A DNA stretch of 64,000 bases. Origin: Nevskia sp964451925. Its GTDB lineage: Bacteria > Pseudomonadota > Gammaproteobacteria > Nevskiales > Nevskiaceae. How positions within the stretch are numbered: the stretch's first letter is position 1; each line of letters opens with the position of its first letter. Below are positions 29,396 to 37,746 of this stretch, piece after piece. A program made the translations under genes and the position numbers. The DNA is taken from NCBI GenBank assembly GCA_964451925.1, contig CAYVKA010000013.1, positions 29,129 to 93,128 on the forward strand, read 5' to 3'. The notes under the pieces were generated by a model. It was not told the DNA's origin and made no database searches. It saw only the letters and a list, made by a program, of their open reading frames with translations.

Positions 29396-29832
29396 GCCTG
29401 CACCCGCTGTTCTGGCACTGGTGGGTCGCCGGCCTGCTGCTGGTGACGGTCGAGGCGTTTTTCCCCGGCGCCTTCTTCCTGTGGATCGGTATCGCCGCAC
29501 TGCTGGTCGGCGCGCTGCTGTGGCTGATGCCGGGGCTCGGCATCTTCACCCAGGTGCTGCTGTTCGCCGTCATCGCCATCGGCTCGGTGCTGCTGTGGCG
29601 CCGCTTCAGGCCCGGCCGCGACAACCGTGTCGAGCAGCACGGGCTGAACGACCGCGGCCGCCTCTACACCGGCCGCAGCTTTACCCTGGACAGCCCGATC
29701 GTCAACGGCGTCGGCTGCCTGCGCGTCGATGACGGGCAGTGGCGCGTCACCGGCCCCGACCTGCCCGCTGGCGGCCGCGTGCGCGTCATCGCCGTGGACG
29801 GCGCAACCCTGAAAGTGGAGAAGTCCGATTAA
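29392..29832 (+). CDS. NfeD-family membrane protein (QmcA partner)
   Basis: A 146-residue short NfeD (YbbK/NfeD1b type). Three closely spaced membrane helices (about 5-70) are followed by a C-terminal OB-fold domain (GRLYTGRSFTLDSPIVNGVG to VRVIAVDG). It lacks the protease domain of long NfeDs. It pairs with stomatin-like proteins, and the GTGA overlap with qmcA supports that pairing. Confidence 0.92.
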   Translation: MSLHPLFWHWWVAGLLLVTVEAFFPGAFFLWIGIAALLVGALLWLMPGLGIFTQVLLFAVIAIGSVLLWRRFRPGRDNRVEQHGLNDRGRLYTGRSFTLDSPIVNGVGCLRVDDGQWRVTGPDLPAGGRVRVIAVDGATLKVEKSD

Positions 29833-30541
29833 CGCCAGCAGCAAAATCGAGGACCCCGCCGGGGAGCCTGCGCCCGACTCGCCGGTCGAGCGCGCCCGCG
29901 AGACCATCTACACCTTCGGCGAGGAGCTGGCGCACGGCCTGACCCACGGCATCGGCGCGCTGCTGTCGATCGCCGGCCTGACCATCCTGGTGGCCAAGGC
30001 GGCAGTGTGGGGCCACGCCCGTGACATCACCGCCGCCGCCATCTTCGGCAGCGCGCTGGTACTGATGTACACCGCCAGCACGCTGTTCCACAGCATTCCG
30101 CTGCCGGCCACCAAGCGCGTGCTGCGCGTCATCGACCACAGCCTGATCTATGTGCTGATTGCCGGCACCTATACACCGTTCACGCTGGTGGCGCTGCACG
30201 GCTTCTGGGGCTGGAGCCTGTTCGGCTTCACCTGGGGCCTGGCCGCGGTCGGCATCGTCTTCAAGATCTTCACCACCGGCCGGTTCGAGTCGCTGTCGCT
30301 GGTGATCTACCTGCTGATGGGCTGGTGCGGCGTGGTGGCGGCCAAGCCGCTGATCCACAACCTGGACGCCGGCGGCCTGTGGCTGTTGCTGGCCGGCGGG
30401 CTGGCCTACAGCTTCGGCGTGATCTTCTACGCTTGGGAAAAGCTGCCCTACCACCATGCCATCTGGCACGGCTTCGTGCTCGCCGGCAGCGTTTTCCACT
30501 ACTTCTCGGTGCTGTTCTACGTCCTGCCCGGACCGCACTGA
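29828..30541 (+). CDS. Hemolysin III (YqfA/PAQR) family membrane protein, apparent ATT start
   Basis: The 237-residue form includes the family's N-terminal EELAHGLTHGIGALLSI and seven membrane helices, the conserved ASTLFHS and a later HAIWHGFVLAGSVFHYF histidine motif. PAQR-type metal ligands are thus present. The frame is stopped at 29810, and no ATG, GTG or TTG occurs before a GTG at 29990, which would delete the first helix and the THG motif. The likely start is ATT at 29828, overlapping the nfeD stop with GGAG about eight bases upstream. The function of the family in bacteria is unclear. Confidence 0.85.
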   Translation: MNASSKIEDPAGEPAPDSPVERARETIYTFGEELAHGLTHGIGALLSIAGLTILVAKAAVWGHARDITAAAIFGSALVLMYTASTLFHSIPLPATKRVLRVIDHSLIYVLIAGTYTPFTLVALHGFWGWSLFGFTWGLAAVGIVFKIFTTGRFESLSLVIYLLMGWCGVVAAKPLIHNLDAGGLWLLLAGGLAYSFGVIFYAWEKLPYHHAIWHGFVLAGSVFHYFSVLFYVLPGPH

Positions 30542-30558
30542 TCGACCAAGGGGAGCGC

Positions 30559-31479
30559 ATGGCCAAGGACCCGGGCAAGCCGCAGCTGCAGGAAAAGAAT
30601 CTGTTCAAAGCGGTGCCCAGCCCCTACCTGGTTTCCGCCGACGGCAGCTTCAAAGCCGGCAAGGCAGCGACGCGCCCGCCGGCCGGCACGCCGGACAAGG
30701 AAGCGCAGAAGCAGGAGCTGGCGCGGCTGGTGGGCCAGCTGGAGGAACTGCAGCACCTGTTCTACGCCTATGACCACCGCGCTCTGCTGCTGATCTTCCA
30801 GGCGATGGACGCGGCCGGCAAGGATTCGACCATCCGCGCCGTGCTGTCCGGGGTCAATCCGGCGGGCTGCCAGGTCTATTCCTTCAAGCAGCCGAGCAAG
30901 GAGGAACTGGAGCACGACTTCCTGTGGCGCACCACGGTGCGCCTGCCGGAGCGCGGCCGCATTGGCGTGTTCAACCGCAGCTATTACGAGGAAGTGCTGA
31001 TCACCCAGGTACACCCCGAACTGCTGCAGCAGCAGCGCCTGCCGCGCGGCGCCGAAGCCGGGGAAATCTGGACCCAGCGCTACGCCTCGATCCGCGACCT
31101 GGAAAAGCACCTGGCGCGCAACGGCACGGTGATCCTCAAATTCTGGCTCAATGTGTCCAAGGAAGAGCAGCGCCGGCGCTTCCTGGCGCGGCTGGAGGAA
31201 CCGGAGAAGAACTGGAAGTTCGAGGTTTCGGATGTGCAGGAACGGGCCTACTGGAAGGACTACATGCGCGCGTACGCCGACACGCTGAACGAGACCTCGC
31301 GCCCTTGGGCGCCGTGGTACGCCATCCCGGCCGACGACAAGCCCTACATGCGCGCCACCGTGGCCGACATCGTGGTGCGCACGCTGCACAGCCTGGAGCT
31401 GAAATACCCGGTGCCGAGCCGCGCCGAGCGTGCCGTGTTCGCCAAGCTGCGCAAGCGGCTCGAAGCCGAGGGCGGATAA
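30559..31479 (+). CDS. ppk2: Polyphosphate kinase 2 family protein
   Basis: A 306-residue PPK2 that transfers phosphate between polyphosphate and nucleotides. The Walker A region is AMDAAGKDSTIRAVL and the Walker B-type/lid region is GVFNRSYYEEVLITQVHPE, followed by KFWLNVSKEEQRRRF. The NRSYYE version, rather than the class I NRAGVE version, suggests the class III-like group (AMP and ADP phosphorylation), but assignment needs a tree. The ATG at 30559 has GGGAG just upstream. It starts 17 bp after the hemolysin III gene and may share its transcript. Confidence 0.93.
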   Translation: MAKDPGKPQLQEKNLFKAVPSPYLVSADGSFKAGKAATRPPAGTPDKEAQKQELARLVGQLEELQHLFYAYDHRALLLIFQAMDAAGKDSTIRAVLSGVNPAGCQVYSFKQPSKEELEHDFLWRTTVRLPERGRIGVFNRSYYEEVLITQVHPELLQQQRLPRGAEAGEIWTQRYASIRDLEKHLARNGTVILKFWLNVSKEEQRRRFLARLEEPEKNWKFEVSDVQERAYWKDYMRAYADTLNETSRPWAPWYAIPADDKPYMRATVADIVVRTLHSLELKYPVPSRAERAVFAKLRKRLEAEGG

Positions 31480-31687
31480 AACCCACCGTCCCGTCCCGCC
31501 GCGGGCACGGCCCGTCACACCGGCATGGCCGGCGCGGTGGGATGCGGCCGAGACTGTGCCGGGCGATAACGCCCTTCGGGCGTATTGCGGATGGAGCCAG
31601 CTGAAAAAGCCCTGCATCGGGCCTGGCGCGGCCACGGCCGCCGCCCCGCCGCGGGCAGACCGGTCTAAACTGGGCCGATCCTCGACC

Positions 31688-32818
31688 ATGGCCATTTTCA
31701 GCTTGACCGCCATACCCCATCCGCAACAGGCTTCCGCCGCGGCACAGGCCGCGCGACCCGCCTTCGCCCGCTGGAGCGTGGCCGGCTGGATCCTGCTGTT
31801 CTGGTACGGCTTCTACGGCCTGATGCTGCCGTCGGACATCATCGAAGACATGCAGATGTCGCACAGCGCCAATTTCGCGCGCGATGTGGTCGACACCGTG
31901 CTGCAAGCCGGGCTGTGGTGCATCGCCTCGCCGCTGATCCTGTGGGTGGCGCAGCGCTGTCCCATCGAGGGCCCCGGCCGCTGGCGCAACATCGGCGTGC
32001 ATGTGGCCAGCGGCCTGGCGGTGTCCGCCATCATCGTCGCCATCTGCCACACCGTCATCTACTCCGTGTTCGGCCCCCGCATCGGCAGCCACGTGCACTG
32101 GTCGCTGGGGCAAAGCGTGCTGGTGTCCACGCCCTACCTGTTCATCATCTACCTGGCCTTCGCCGCGCTGGTGCATTCGATCCGGCTGATCCGCCGCTAC
32201 GAGGAGCGCGAGAAGCTGCTGGCCCAGGCGCAGGTGCAAGCTCTCAAGGCGCAGCTCAATCCGCATTTCCTCTACAACACGCTCAACGCGGTGTCCGAAT
32301 TCGCCTACAAGGACGCCGCCATCGCCGAGCGCCTGATCACCATGCTCAGCGACCTGCTGCGCCTGTCCTTCGCCGGCGGCGACGCGCCGAAGACGCCGCT
32401 GGCCGACGAACTGGCGTTCGCGCGCCGCTACCTCGACATCCAGCAGCTGCTGCTGGAGGACCGCCTGCAGGTGCACTACGCCTTCGACACCGAGGTGCTG
32501 GACGCGCAGGTGCCGAACTTCATCCTGCAGCCGCTGGTGGAAAACGCGGTGGTGCACGGCGTGTCGCGCCGCGCCGCCACCGGCCACATCGAGCTGGGCG
32601 GGCGCATCGCCGAGGGGGCGCTGACGCTGTGGGTGCGCGACGACGGCCCCGGCCTGGCCGGCGCCTCGCCGCGGCGCCACGGCATCGGCCTGTCGCACAC
32701 GCGGGCGCGCCTGAGCCAGCTGTACGGCACCGAGCAGCGGCTGGAAATCGACTCCCCCGCCGGCGGCGGCTTCGTCGCGCGGCTGCGGCTGCCGCTGGAA
32801 CGGCAGCGGGCGATGTGA
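31688..32818 (+). CDS. LytS/AlgZ-type sensor histidine kinase
   Basis: A 376-residue membrane kinase. Four or so N-terminal helices (about 28-160) are followed by the His_kinase domain with LNPHFLYNTLNAVSEF (probable phospho-His 193) and a HATPase_c domain (VENAVVHGV N-box, DDGPG and GIGLSHTRARL). The atypical HPFLYNT-like motif and partner type place it in the LytS/AlgZ class. Its TGA overlaps the ATG of the LytTR regulator, so the two are coupled. The signal is unknown. Confidence 0.93.
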   Translation: MAIFSLTAIPHPQQASAAAQAARPAFARWSVAGWILLFWYGFYGLMLPSDIIEDMQMSHSANFARDVVDTVLQAGLWCIASPLILWVAQRCPIEGPGRWRNIGVHVASGLAVSAIIVAICHTVIYSVFGPRIGSHVHWSLGQSVLVSTPYLFIIYLAFAALVHSIRLIRRYEEREKLLAQAQVQALKAQLNPHFLYNTLNAVSEFAYKDAAIAERLITMLSDLLRLSFAGGDAPKTPLADELAFARRYLDIQQLLLEDRLQVHYAFDTEVLDAQVPNFILQPLVENAVVHGVSRRAATGHIELGGRIAEGALTLWVRDDGPGLAGASPRRHGIGLSHTRARLSQLYGTEQRLEIDSPAGGGFVARLRLPLERQRAM

Positions 32819-33585
32819 TGGGCGCGATCCGCACCCTCATCGTCGACGACATGCCGCCGGCCCGCCGGCGGCTGCGGCGGCATCTGGAACAGGCCGAAGA
32901 TTTCGAGATCGTCGGCGAATGCGGCGACGGCGCCTCGGCCATCGGTAGCATCCGCAGCCTGCGCCCGGACCTGGTGTTCCTGGACGTGCAGATGCCGGAG
33001 ATCGACGGCTTCGGCGTCATCGCCGCGCTGGAGCCGGCGCAGCGCCCGGCCATCATGTTCGTCACCGCCCACGACGAGCATGCGCTGCGCGCGTTCGAGG
33101 TGCACGCGCTGGACTACCTGCTCAAGCCGTTCGACAGCGAGCGCTTCGAGAGCGCGCTGCAGCGGGCGCGGCAGCAGCTGCGCCAGCGCAGCGAGCAGAG
33201 CCTGGATCACCGCTTCGACGCGCTGCTGGCCCAGCTGCGGCCGGAAACACGCTGGCTGCGCCGCGTGGCGGTGAAGACCCGCGGCCGCACCCGCGTGGTC
33301 AGCGTCGACGAGATCGACTGGATCGGCGCCGAGGGCAACTACCTGAGCCTGCATGTCGGCAACGAGCAGCACCTGATCCGCGAGACGATGAACGCCTTCG
33401 AGCAGCAGCTCGATCCGCAATGCTTCGTGCGCATCCACCGCTCGACCATCGTCAACCTCGACCGGGTGCGCGAACTGACGCCGCTGTTCAACGCCGACCA
33501 GTGCGTGCTGCTCAAGGACGGCACAGAGTTGACGCTGTCGCGCAGCTACCATGACCGCGTCAAGGCGCTGCTGGGGGATATTTGA
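32818..33585 (+). CDS. LytTR-family response regulator (AlgR-like)
   Basis: A 255-residue regulator with an N-terminal receiver domain (acidic pair in VDDMPP, phospho-acceptor Asp56 in FLDVQMPEIDG, Lys in YLLKPFD) and a C-terminal LytTR DNA-binding domain (RTRVVSVDEIDWIGAEGNY; FVRIHRSTIVNLDRV). Phosphorylated by the overlapping kinase, it should bind direct-repeat promoters. The AlgR name is by architecture only; it does not show which genes are controlled. Confidence 0.94.
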   Translation: MGAIRTLIVDDMPPARRRLRRHLEQAEDFEIVGECGDGASAIGSIRSLRPDLVFLDVQMPEIDGFGVIAALEPAQRPAIMFVTAHDEHALRAFEVHALDYLLKPFDSERFESALQRARQQLRQRSEQSLDHRFDALLAQLRPETRWLRRVAVKTRGRTRVVSVDEIDWIGAEGNYLSLHVGNEQHLIRETMNAFEQQLDPQCFVRIHRSTIVNLDRVRELTPLFNADQCVLLKDGTELTLSRSYHDRVKALLGDI

Positions 33586-33665
33586 TTTTCGGCGGCGTCG
33601 TTGGCGGGGCATCTTGTTCGAGCGCGTACGCGGAGCTTTGACGTTGTTGTAGCGTGCCGCGACGA

Positions 33666-33694
33666 TTGACCGCGAATAGTTGTGTTTATACAAT
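33666..33694 (+). promoter_or_regulatory. Promoter for MFS-MarR operon, leaderless geometry
   Basis: TTGACC (33666-33671) and TACAAT (33689-33694) are separated by 17 bp. The expected start of transcription, about seven bases past the -10, falls on the ATG at 33701. No Shine-Dalgarno precedes that ATG, which fits a leaderless mRNA. Confidence 0.65.
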
Positions 33695-33709
33695 AATTGT
33701 ATGAACACA
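33681..33709. promoter_or_regulatory. 29-bp palindromic operator, probable MarR site
   Basis: The arms TGTGTT-T-ATACAAT and ATTGTAT-G-AACACA are symmetric about A33695. Fourteen-base arms have a single mismatched pair. It covers the -10 and the start codon of the exporter gene in an AT-rich island. The MarR gene at the end of the same operon is the obvious candidate to bind it. Confidence 0.8.
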
Positions 33710-35146
33710 ACTGTTTCGTCAGCCATCCCGCCACGCCGGCGCGCGGTGATTCTCGCCACCTGCTGCCTCAGCCTGCTGGTGGTGGCAATGGACATGACCA
33801 TCGTCAACGTGGCACTGCCGGCGATCCGCCAGGATCTTGGCGCCTCGCTGTCGGGGCTGCAGTGGGTGCTGGACGCCTACACCATCGTGCTGGCCAGCTT
33901 CCTCATGCTGGGCGGCTCCACCGCCGACCGCTTCGGGCGGCGGCGGATTTTCCAGCTTGGCATGGCGCTGTTCTGCGTCGGCTCGCTGCTGTGCAGCCTG
34001 TCGCCCGGCGTGGGCTGGCTGATCGCGGCGCGCGTGGTGCAGGCGCTGGGCGGTTCGATGCTCAACCCGGTGGCCATGTCGATCGTGGTCAATACGTTCC
34101 CCGCACCGCAGGAGCGGGCACGCGCCATCGGCATCTGGGGGGCGGTGGCGGGCATCTCGATGGCCCTGGGGCCGCTGGCCGGCGGCGCGCTGACGCAGAG
34201 TCTGGGCTGGCACGCGGTGTTCTGGATCAATCTGCCGGTCGGCGCGCTGGCGCTGCTGCTGACGGCGCTCTATGTGCCGGAGTCGCGCGCGCCGCGGCCG
34301 CGCCGGCCGGATCCCGTCGGACAGGCGCTGCTGCTGATCGGCCTCGCGGCGCTGACCTTCAGCCTGATCGAGGGGCCGAAGTCGGGCGCAGGGCTGGCGG
34401 CGGCCACCGCGCTGCTGGCAGCCTCGGCATTCGCGCTTCTGCCGCTATACGAGTCGCGGCGGCGCGAACCGCTGCTCGATCCCCGCTTCTTCCGCAGCGT
34501 GCCGTTCAGCAGCGCCACGCTGATCGCGGTGTGCATGTTCGCATCGATGGGCGCCTTCCTGTTCCTCGGTTCGATCTATCTGCAGGAGGTACGCGGGCTT
34601 TCAGCGCTCCACACCGGGCTGTGCCTCCTGCCGATGGCGCTGGCGGTGGTGATCGTGTCGCCGCTGTCCGGCCGGCTGGTGGGCGCGCGCGGCGCACGGC
34701 CCTCGCTGCTGATCAGCGGCGGCATGCTGGCCCTGAGCGCGCTGCTGATGACATGGTTGCAGGCGGACACGCCGTTGCCACTGCTGCTGTTGACCTTCTG
34801 CATCTTCGGCGTGGGATTCGGCATGGTCAACGCGCCGGTGACCTATGCCGCCGTATCCGGCATGCCGCGGGCCCAGGCGGGGCTGGCCTCGGCGATCGCC
34901 TCCACCAGCCGCCAGGTCGGCGTCTCCATCGGTGTGGCGCTGGCCGGGGCGCTGGCCGGCGGCGGACAATCCTGGCGTGGCGCCAACTGGTCCGCTTATC
35001 CGGCGGCCACCCACCCGGTGTGGTGGATCCTGTTCGGCTGCGGCGTTCTGGTGCTGGGACTGGGGCTGCTTTCGACCGGGGCCTGGGCGCGTCTCAGCGC
35101 CGAGCGCATCGCGCACCTGCTGCAGGAGCCGGAGCCCGCCGCATGA
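33701..35146 (+). CDS. DHA2-family MFS drug exporter
   Basis: A 481-residue, 14-helix proton-coupled antiporter of the DHA2 (EmrB/QacA) family. Motif D1 is LVVAMDMTIVNVALPAI, motif A GGSTADRFGRRRI, motif B LIAARVVQALGGSML and motif C GIWGAVAGISMALGPLAGG. The ATG at 33701 starts the conserved N-terminus; an upstream GTG would lie inside the operator. It overlaps marR by ATGA, so repressor and exporter form one operon. The substrate cannot be predicted. No membrane-fusion partner (EmrA) is adjacent. Confidence 0.94.
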   Translation: MNTTVSSAIPPRRRAVILATCCLSLLVVAMDMTIVNVALPAIRQDLGASLSGLQWVLDAYTIVLASFLMLGGSTADRFGRRRIFQLGMALFCVGSLLCSLSPGVGWLIAARVVQALGGSMLNPVAMSIVVNTFPAPQERARAIGIWGAVAGISMALGPLAGGALTQSLGWHAVFWINLPVGALALLLTALYVPESRAPRPRRPDPVGQALLLIGLAALTFSLIEGPKSGAGLAAATALLAASAFALLPLYESRRREPLLDPRFFRSVPFSSATLIAVCMFASMGAFLFLGSIYLQEVRGLSALHTGLCLLPMALAVVIVSPLSGRLVGARGARPSLLISGGMLALSALLMTWLQADTPLPLLLLTFCIFGVGFGMVNAPVTYAAVSGMPRAQAGLASAIASTSRQVGVSIGVALAGALAGGGQSWRGANWSAYPAATHPVWWILFGCGVLVLGLGLLSTGAWARLSAERIAHLLQEPEPAA

Positions 35147-35571
35147 AGAGCGCGGCAAGCGACGACGCCGAGCGCGCCTGGCAGATCCTGCAGTCGCTGG
35201 TGATGGAAAGGCTGGGCGATTGGCGGCGCAAGGTGAGCGAGGCGACCGGGCTGCCGTTCAACCGGGTGCGCGTGCTGCGCCGCTTGAAGAACGAGCCGCG
35301 CACGCTGGTGGAGCTGGCGCAGGAAATCGGCACCGACGCGCCGGCGGCGACGGTGCTGGTCAACGACCTCGAAGCGCGCGGCCTGGTGGAGCGGCATCCG
35401 CACCCGGAAAACCGGCGCGCCAAGCTGGTGTCGCTGACGCCGGCGGGGCGGGAGGTGATCGCGGCGATGCGCAAGATTAAGGATCCGCCGCCGGCGTTGC
35501 TGGCGAACCTGCCGCCGCGCGATCTGGCCAGCCTGAGACGCATCCTCGAACGGATGATGGAAGGCGGCTGA
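35143..35571 (+). CDS. MarR-family transcriptional regulator
   Basis: A 142-residue winged-helix regulator. Dimerisation helices flank the DNA-binding part (RTLVELAQEIGTDAPAATVLVNDL, then the wing with ERHPHPENRRAKLVSLTPAG). It is coupled to the MFS exporter by an ATGA overlap and probably represses the operon at the palindrome at 33681-33709 until a ligand, perhaps the exported compound, binds. Confidence 0.92.
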   Translation: MKSAASDDAERAWQILQSLVMERLGDWRRKVSEATGLPFNRVRVLRRLKNEPRTLVELAQEIGTDAPAATVLVNDLEARGLVERHPHPENRRAKLVSLTPAGREVIAAMRKIKDPPPALLANLPPRDLASLRRILERMMEGG

Positions 35572-35595
35572 GCGCGGCTTCGCAGCGCCGCCGCC

Positions 35596-36366
35596 TCAGC
35601 GGTTGCCGCCGAACATGTCACGCAACACCGCGCCGGCGATACCGCCGACCGCGCTGCTCTCGGTATTGCGAGCCACCGACTCGCCGCCGAGGTACGGCGC
35701 GATGGCGTGCGCCAGATTGGGCACGGTCAGAGTCTGCAGCCACACCTTGCCCGGGCCGGTGAGGCGGGCGATGAACAGGCCGTCGCCGCCGAACAGGGCG
35801 TTGCTGAAGCCGCGCATCAGCGTGATGTCGAAATTGACGCTGTCCTGGAACATGCCGATGTGCCCGGGATGGACCTTCAACGTTTCGCCCGCGGCAAGGT
35901 CGTAGCTGACCACTTCGCCGCCGAGTTCGACCCAGGCGGTGCACGGGCCGGAGAGGCGCTGCAGCAGGAAGCCATCGCCGCCGAAGATGCCGGCGCCGAG
36001 TGAACGCTGGAAGCCGGTGCCGAGCTGCAGCCCTTCGGTGCCGCAGAGGAAGCCGTGGCGGTGGATCAGATACGAATGCCCGGCGGGAACATCCACCTGC
36101 AGGATGGAACCGGGCACCTTGGCGGCGAAGGCGATCACGCCGGGGCTGGATGGCGCGCTGTATTCGGTCATGAACAGCCCGCCGCCGGAAAAGGCGCGGC
36201 CGATCGCGCCCCAGATGCTCTTGGCGCCGGCGGTGTAGGCGGTGGTGCGCATCTCCACGCTGTCGGTCATCCAGGAGAATTCGCCGGGTTCGGCGACGAT
36301 GCGGTCACTGCGCTCCAGGCCGATTTCGAGGACCGGCATGGTGCTGCCCTTGATCTGCGATTTCAT
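35596..36366 (-). CDS. TIGR00266/AIM24-family protein
   Basis: A 256-residue beta-rich protein matching the AIM24/TIGR00266 family: MVS-like start, EPGEFSWMTDSVEMRT, an AGGGLFMTEY-type segment (here SGGGLFMTEYSAP), and repeated FGGDGFLLQRLSGP / FGGDGLFIARLTGP units. The family forms a pseudo-symmetric beta barrel; its function in bacteria is unknown. I start at the ATG at 36366. It is convergent with marR, and a repeat lies upstream. Confidence 0.88.
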   Translation of the reverse strand: MKSQIKGSTMPVLEIGLERSDRIVAEPGEFSWMTDSVEMRTTAYTAGAKSIWGAIGRAFSGGGLFMTEYSAPSSPGVIAFAAKVPGSILQVDVPAGHSYLIHRHGFLCGTEGLQLGTGFQRSLGAGIFGGDGFLLQRLSGPCTAWVELGGEVVSYDLAAGETLKVHPGHIGMFQDSVNFDITLMRGFSNALFGGDGLFIARLTGPGKVWLQTLTVPNLAHAIAPYLGGESVARNTESSAVGGIAGAVLRDMFGGNR

Positions 36367-36434
36367 GTGTCGCTCCGCTGTTGGCGGCCGCATGACGTGG
36401 CCTGGTGCGGGCAGGCTAGCGCGGATAAATGACG

Positions 36435-36523
36435 GGGGGAATACCCGGGAAGCGGGATGGAGAATCGGCACTCGCAATGGCGGTGTCTTCAGGCGCTTCC
36501 CGATTCTCCATTCCCGATTCCCG
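36435..36523. repeat. GGGAATC-family paired repeat, copy 5
   Basis: The left arm (about 36435-36468) and right arm (about 36494-36523) are imperfect inverted copies separated by about 25 bp. The right arm overlaps the 3' end of the antiporter gene and encodes its last residues and stop region. Confidence 0.8.
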
Positions 36524-37691
36524 CATGGGCAAACAGCGGCCGGATCAGCGGCGGCGCGATCAGCGTGGTGGCGCAAGCCATGAACAGCACCACGCCGAAC
36601 AGCGACTCGGTGATCACGCCCACTCCCAGCCCGATCTGCGCCACCACGATCCCGACTTCGCCGCGCGGCACCATGCCGACGCCGACCTGCGCCGCGCCGC
36701 GCAACCCCAGGCCCCAGGCGCCGATGCCGCAGCCGACCAGCTTGGTGGCCACCGCCAGCAGCGTCATGATCACCGCCAGCAGCAGTGTTTGCGCGCTGGT
36801 GAACACCGACAGGTCGAGCTGCATGCCGATGTTGACCAGGAAGAACGGCACCAGGAACTCGGTGGCGCCGCGCACCTGCTGGTGCACGTCATGGTTGCCC
36901 TCCACCGCCTCGGCCAGCGCCATGCCGGCGAGAAAGGCGCCGATGATGGCGGCGACGCCGATATAAGTCGCGGCCAGTGCCAGCCCGAAGCACAGCAGGA
37001 TGGCGACGACGAAAAACTCGTTGCCGGCGCGCAGGCGATGGAAGTGCGGCGCCGCCCGCGTCAGCACCGGCGCGCCGAGGAAGGTGATGGCGGCGACGAA
37101 GCCCAGCGCCAGCAACGCGGTGGTGGCGATGCCGGCCATGTCGATGCCGCCACCCTTGGCGGCGCTGGCCACCGCGGCCAGCACCAGCAGGCCGAGGATG
37201 TCGTCGATCACGGCCGCGCCGAGGATGATGCGCGCCGCGATGGAATCGAGCAGCCCCATGTCCGCCAGCACCCGCGCGGTGATGCCGACGCTGGTGGCGA
37301 CCATGGCGGTGCCGATGAACAACGCCTCGATCTGCTTGCCGTCCCAGGCCATCATCAGCAGGTAGCCGCACAGCAGCGGCACCGCCACGCCGAGCACCGC
37401 CACGATCAGCGCCGTGCGCCCGACCTGGAAGATCGACGAAGGCTTGGTCTCCAGACCGACATTGAACAGCAGGAAGATCACGCCCAGCTCGGCCAGCACG
37501 TGCGAAGTCTCGGACGGCGCCACCAGGTGCAGCACCTGTGGCCCGATCAGCACACCGGCAAGGATCTCCCCGACCACCGTCGGCTGACGCAGGCGCGCGA
37601 AGACTTCCGCCAGCAGTTTGGCGCCGCCGAGCATGACGAACAGTTCGAGCAGCAGTTCGGTGCCGTGGGCCTCGCCGCCTGGGGCTGCCAT
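36489..37691 (-). CDS. CPA2-family cation:proton antiporter
   Basis: A 400-residue membrane protein of the CPA2 (KefB/GerN) group with about 12 helices. The core motifs are the N-terminal LRQPTVVGEILAGVLIGP, a GLETKPS segment in the fourth or fifth helix, and the ion-binding pair in AAVIDDILGLL. No TrkA-N domain follows, so it is not a glutathione-gated Kef channel proper. Its last residues (AGIGNGESGSA) are encoded by the dispersed repeat, a probable replacement of the original C-terminus. It lies 55 bp downstream of the NAD(P)-binding gene. Confidence 0.9.
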   Translation of the reverse strand: MAAPGGEAHGTELLLELFVMLGGAKLLAEVFARLRQPTVVGEILAGVLIGPQVLHLVAPSETSHVLAELGVIFLLFNVGLETKPSSIFQVGRTALIVAVLGVAVPLLCGYLLMMAWDGKQIEALFIGTAMVATSVGITARVLADMGLLDSIAARIILGAAVIDDILGLLVLAAVASAAKGGGIDMAGIATTALLALGFVAAITFLGAPVLTRAAPHFHRLRAGNEFFVVAILLCFGLALAATYIGVAAIIGAFLAGMALAEAVEGNHDVHQQVRGATEFLVPFFLVNIGMQLDLSVFTSAQTLLLAVIMTLLAVATKLVGCGIGAWGLGLRGAAQVGVGMVPRGEVGIVVAQIGLGVGVITESLFGVVLFMACATTLIAPPLIRPLFAHAGIGNGESGSA

Positions 37692-37746
37692 GTCCTGCGC
37701 TCCTCGAGATGGTGTTATGGCCGGCGCGTGCGGCTGCCAGCCGCCT

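Noticed and set aside
31562..31590. Hairpin with CGCCCTTCGGGCG between ppk2 and the LytS gene
   Set aside because: Short stem without a T-run. It may be a small dispersed repeat or a weak terminator, but I could not support either, nor an attC site.
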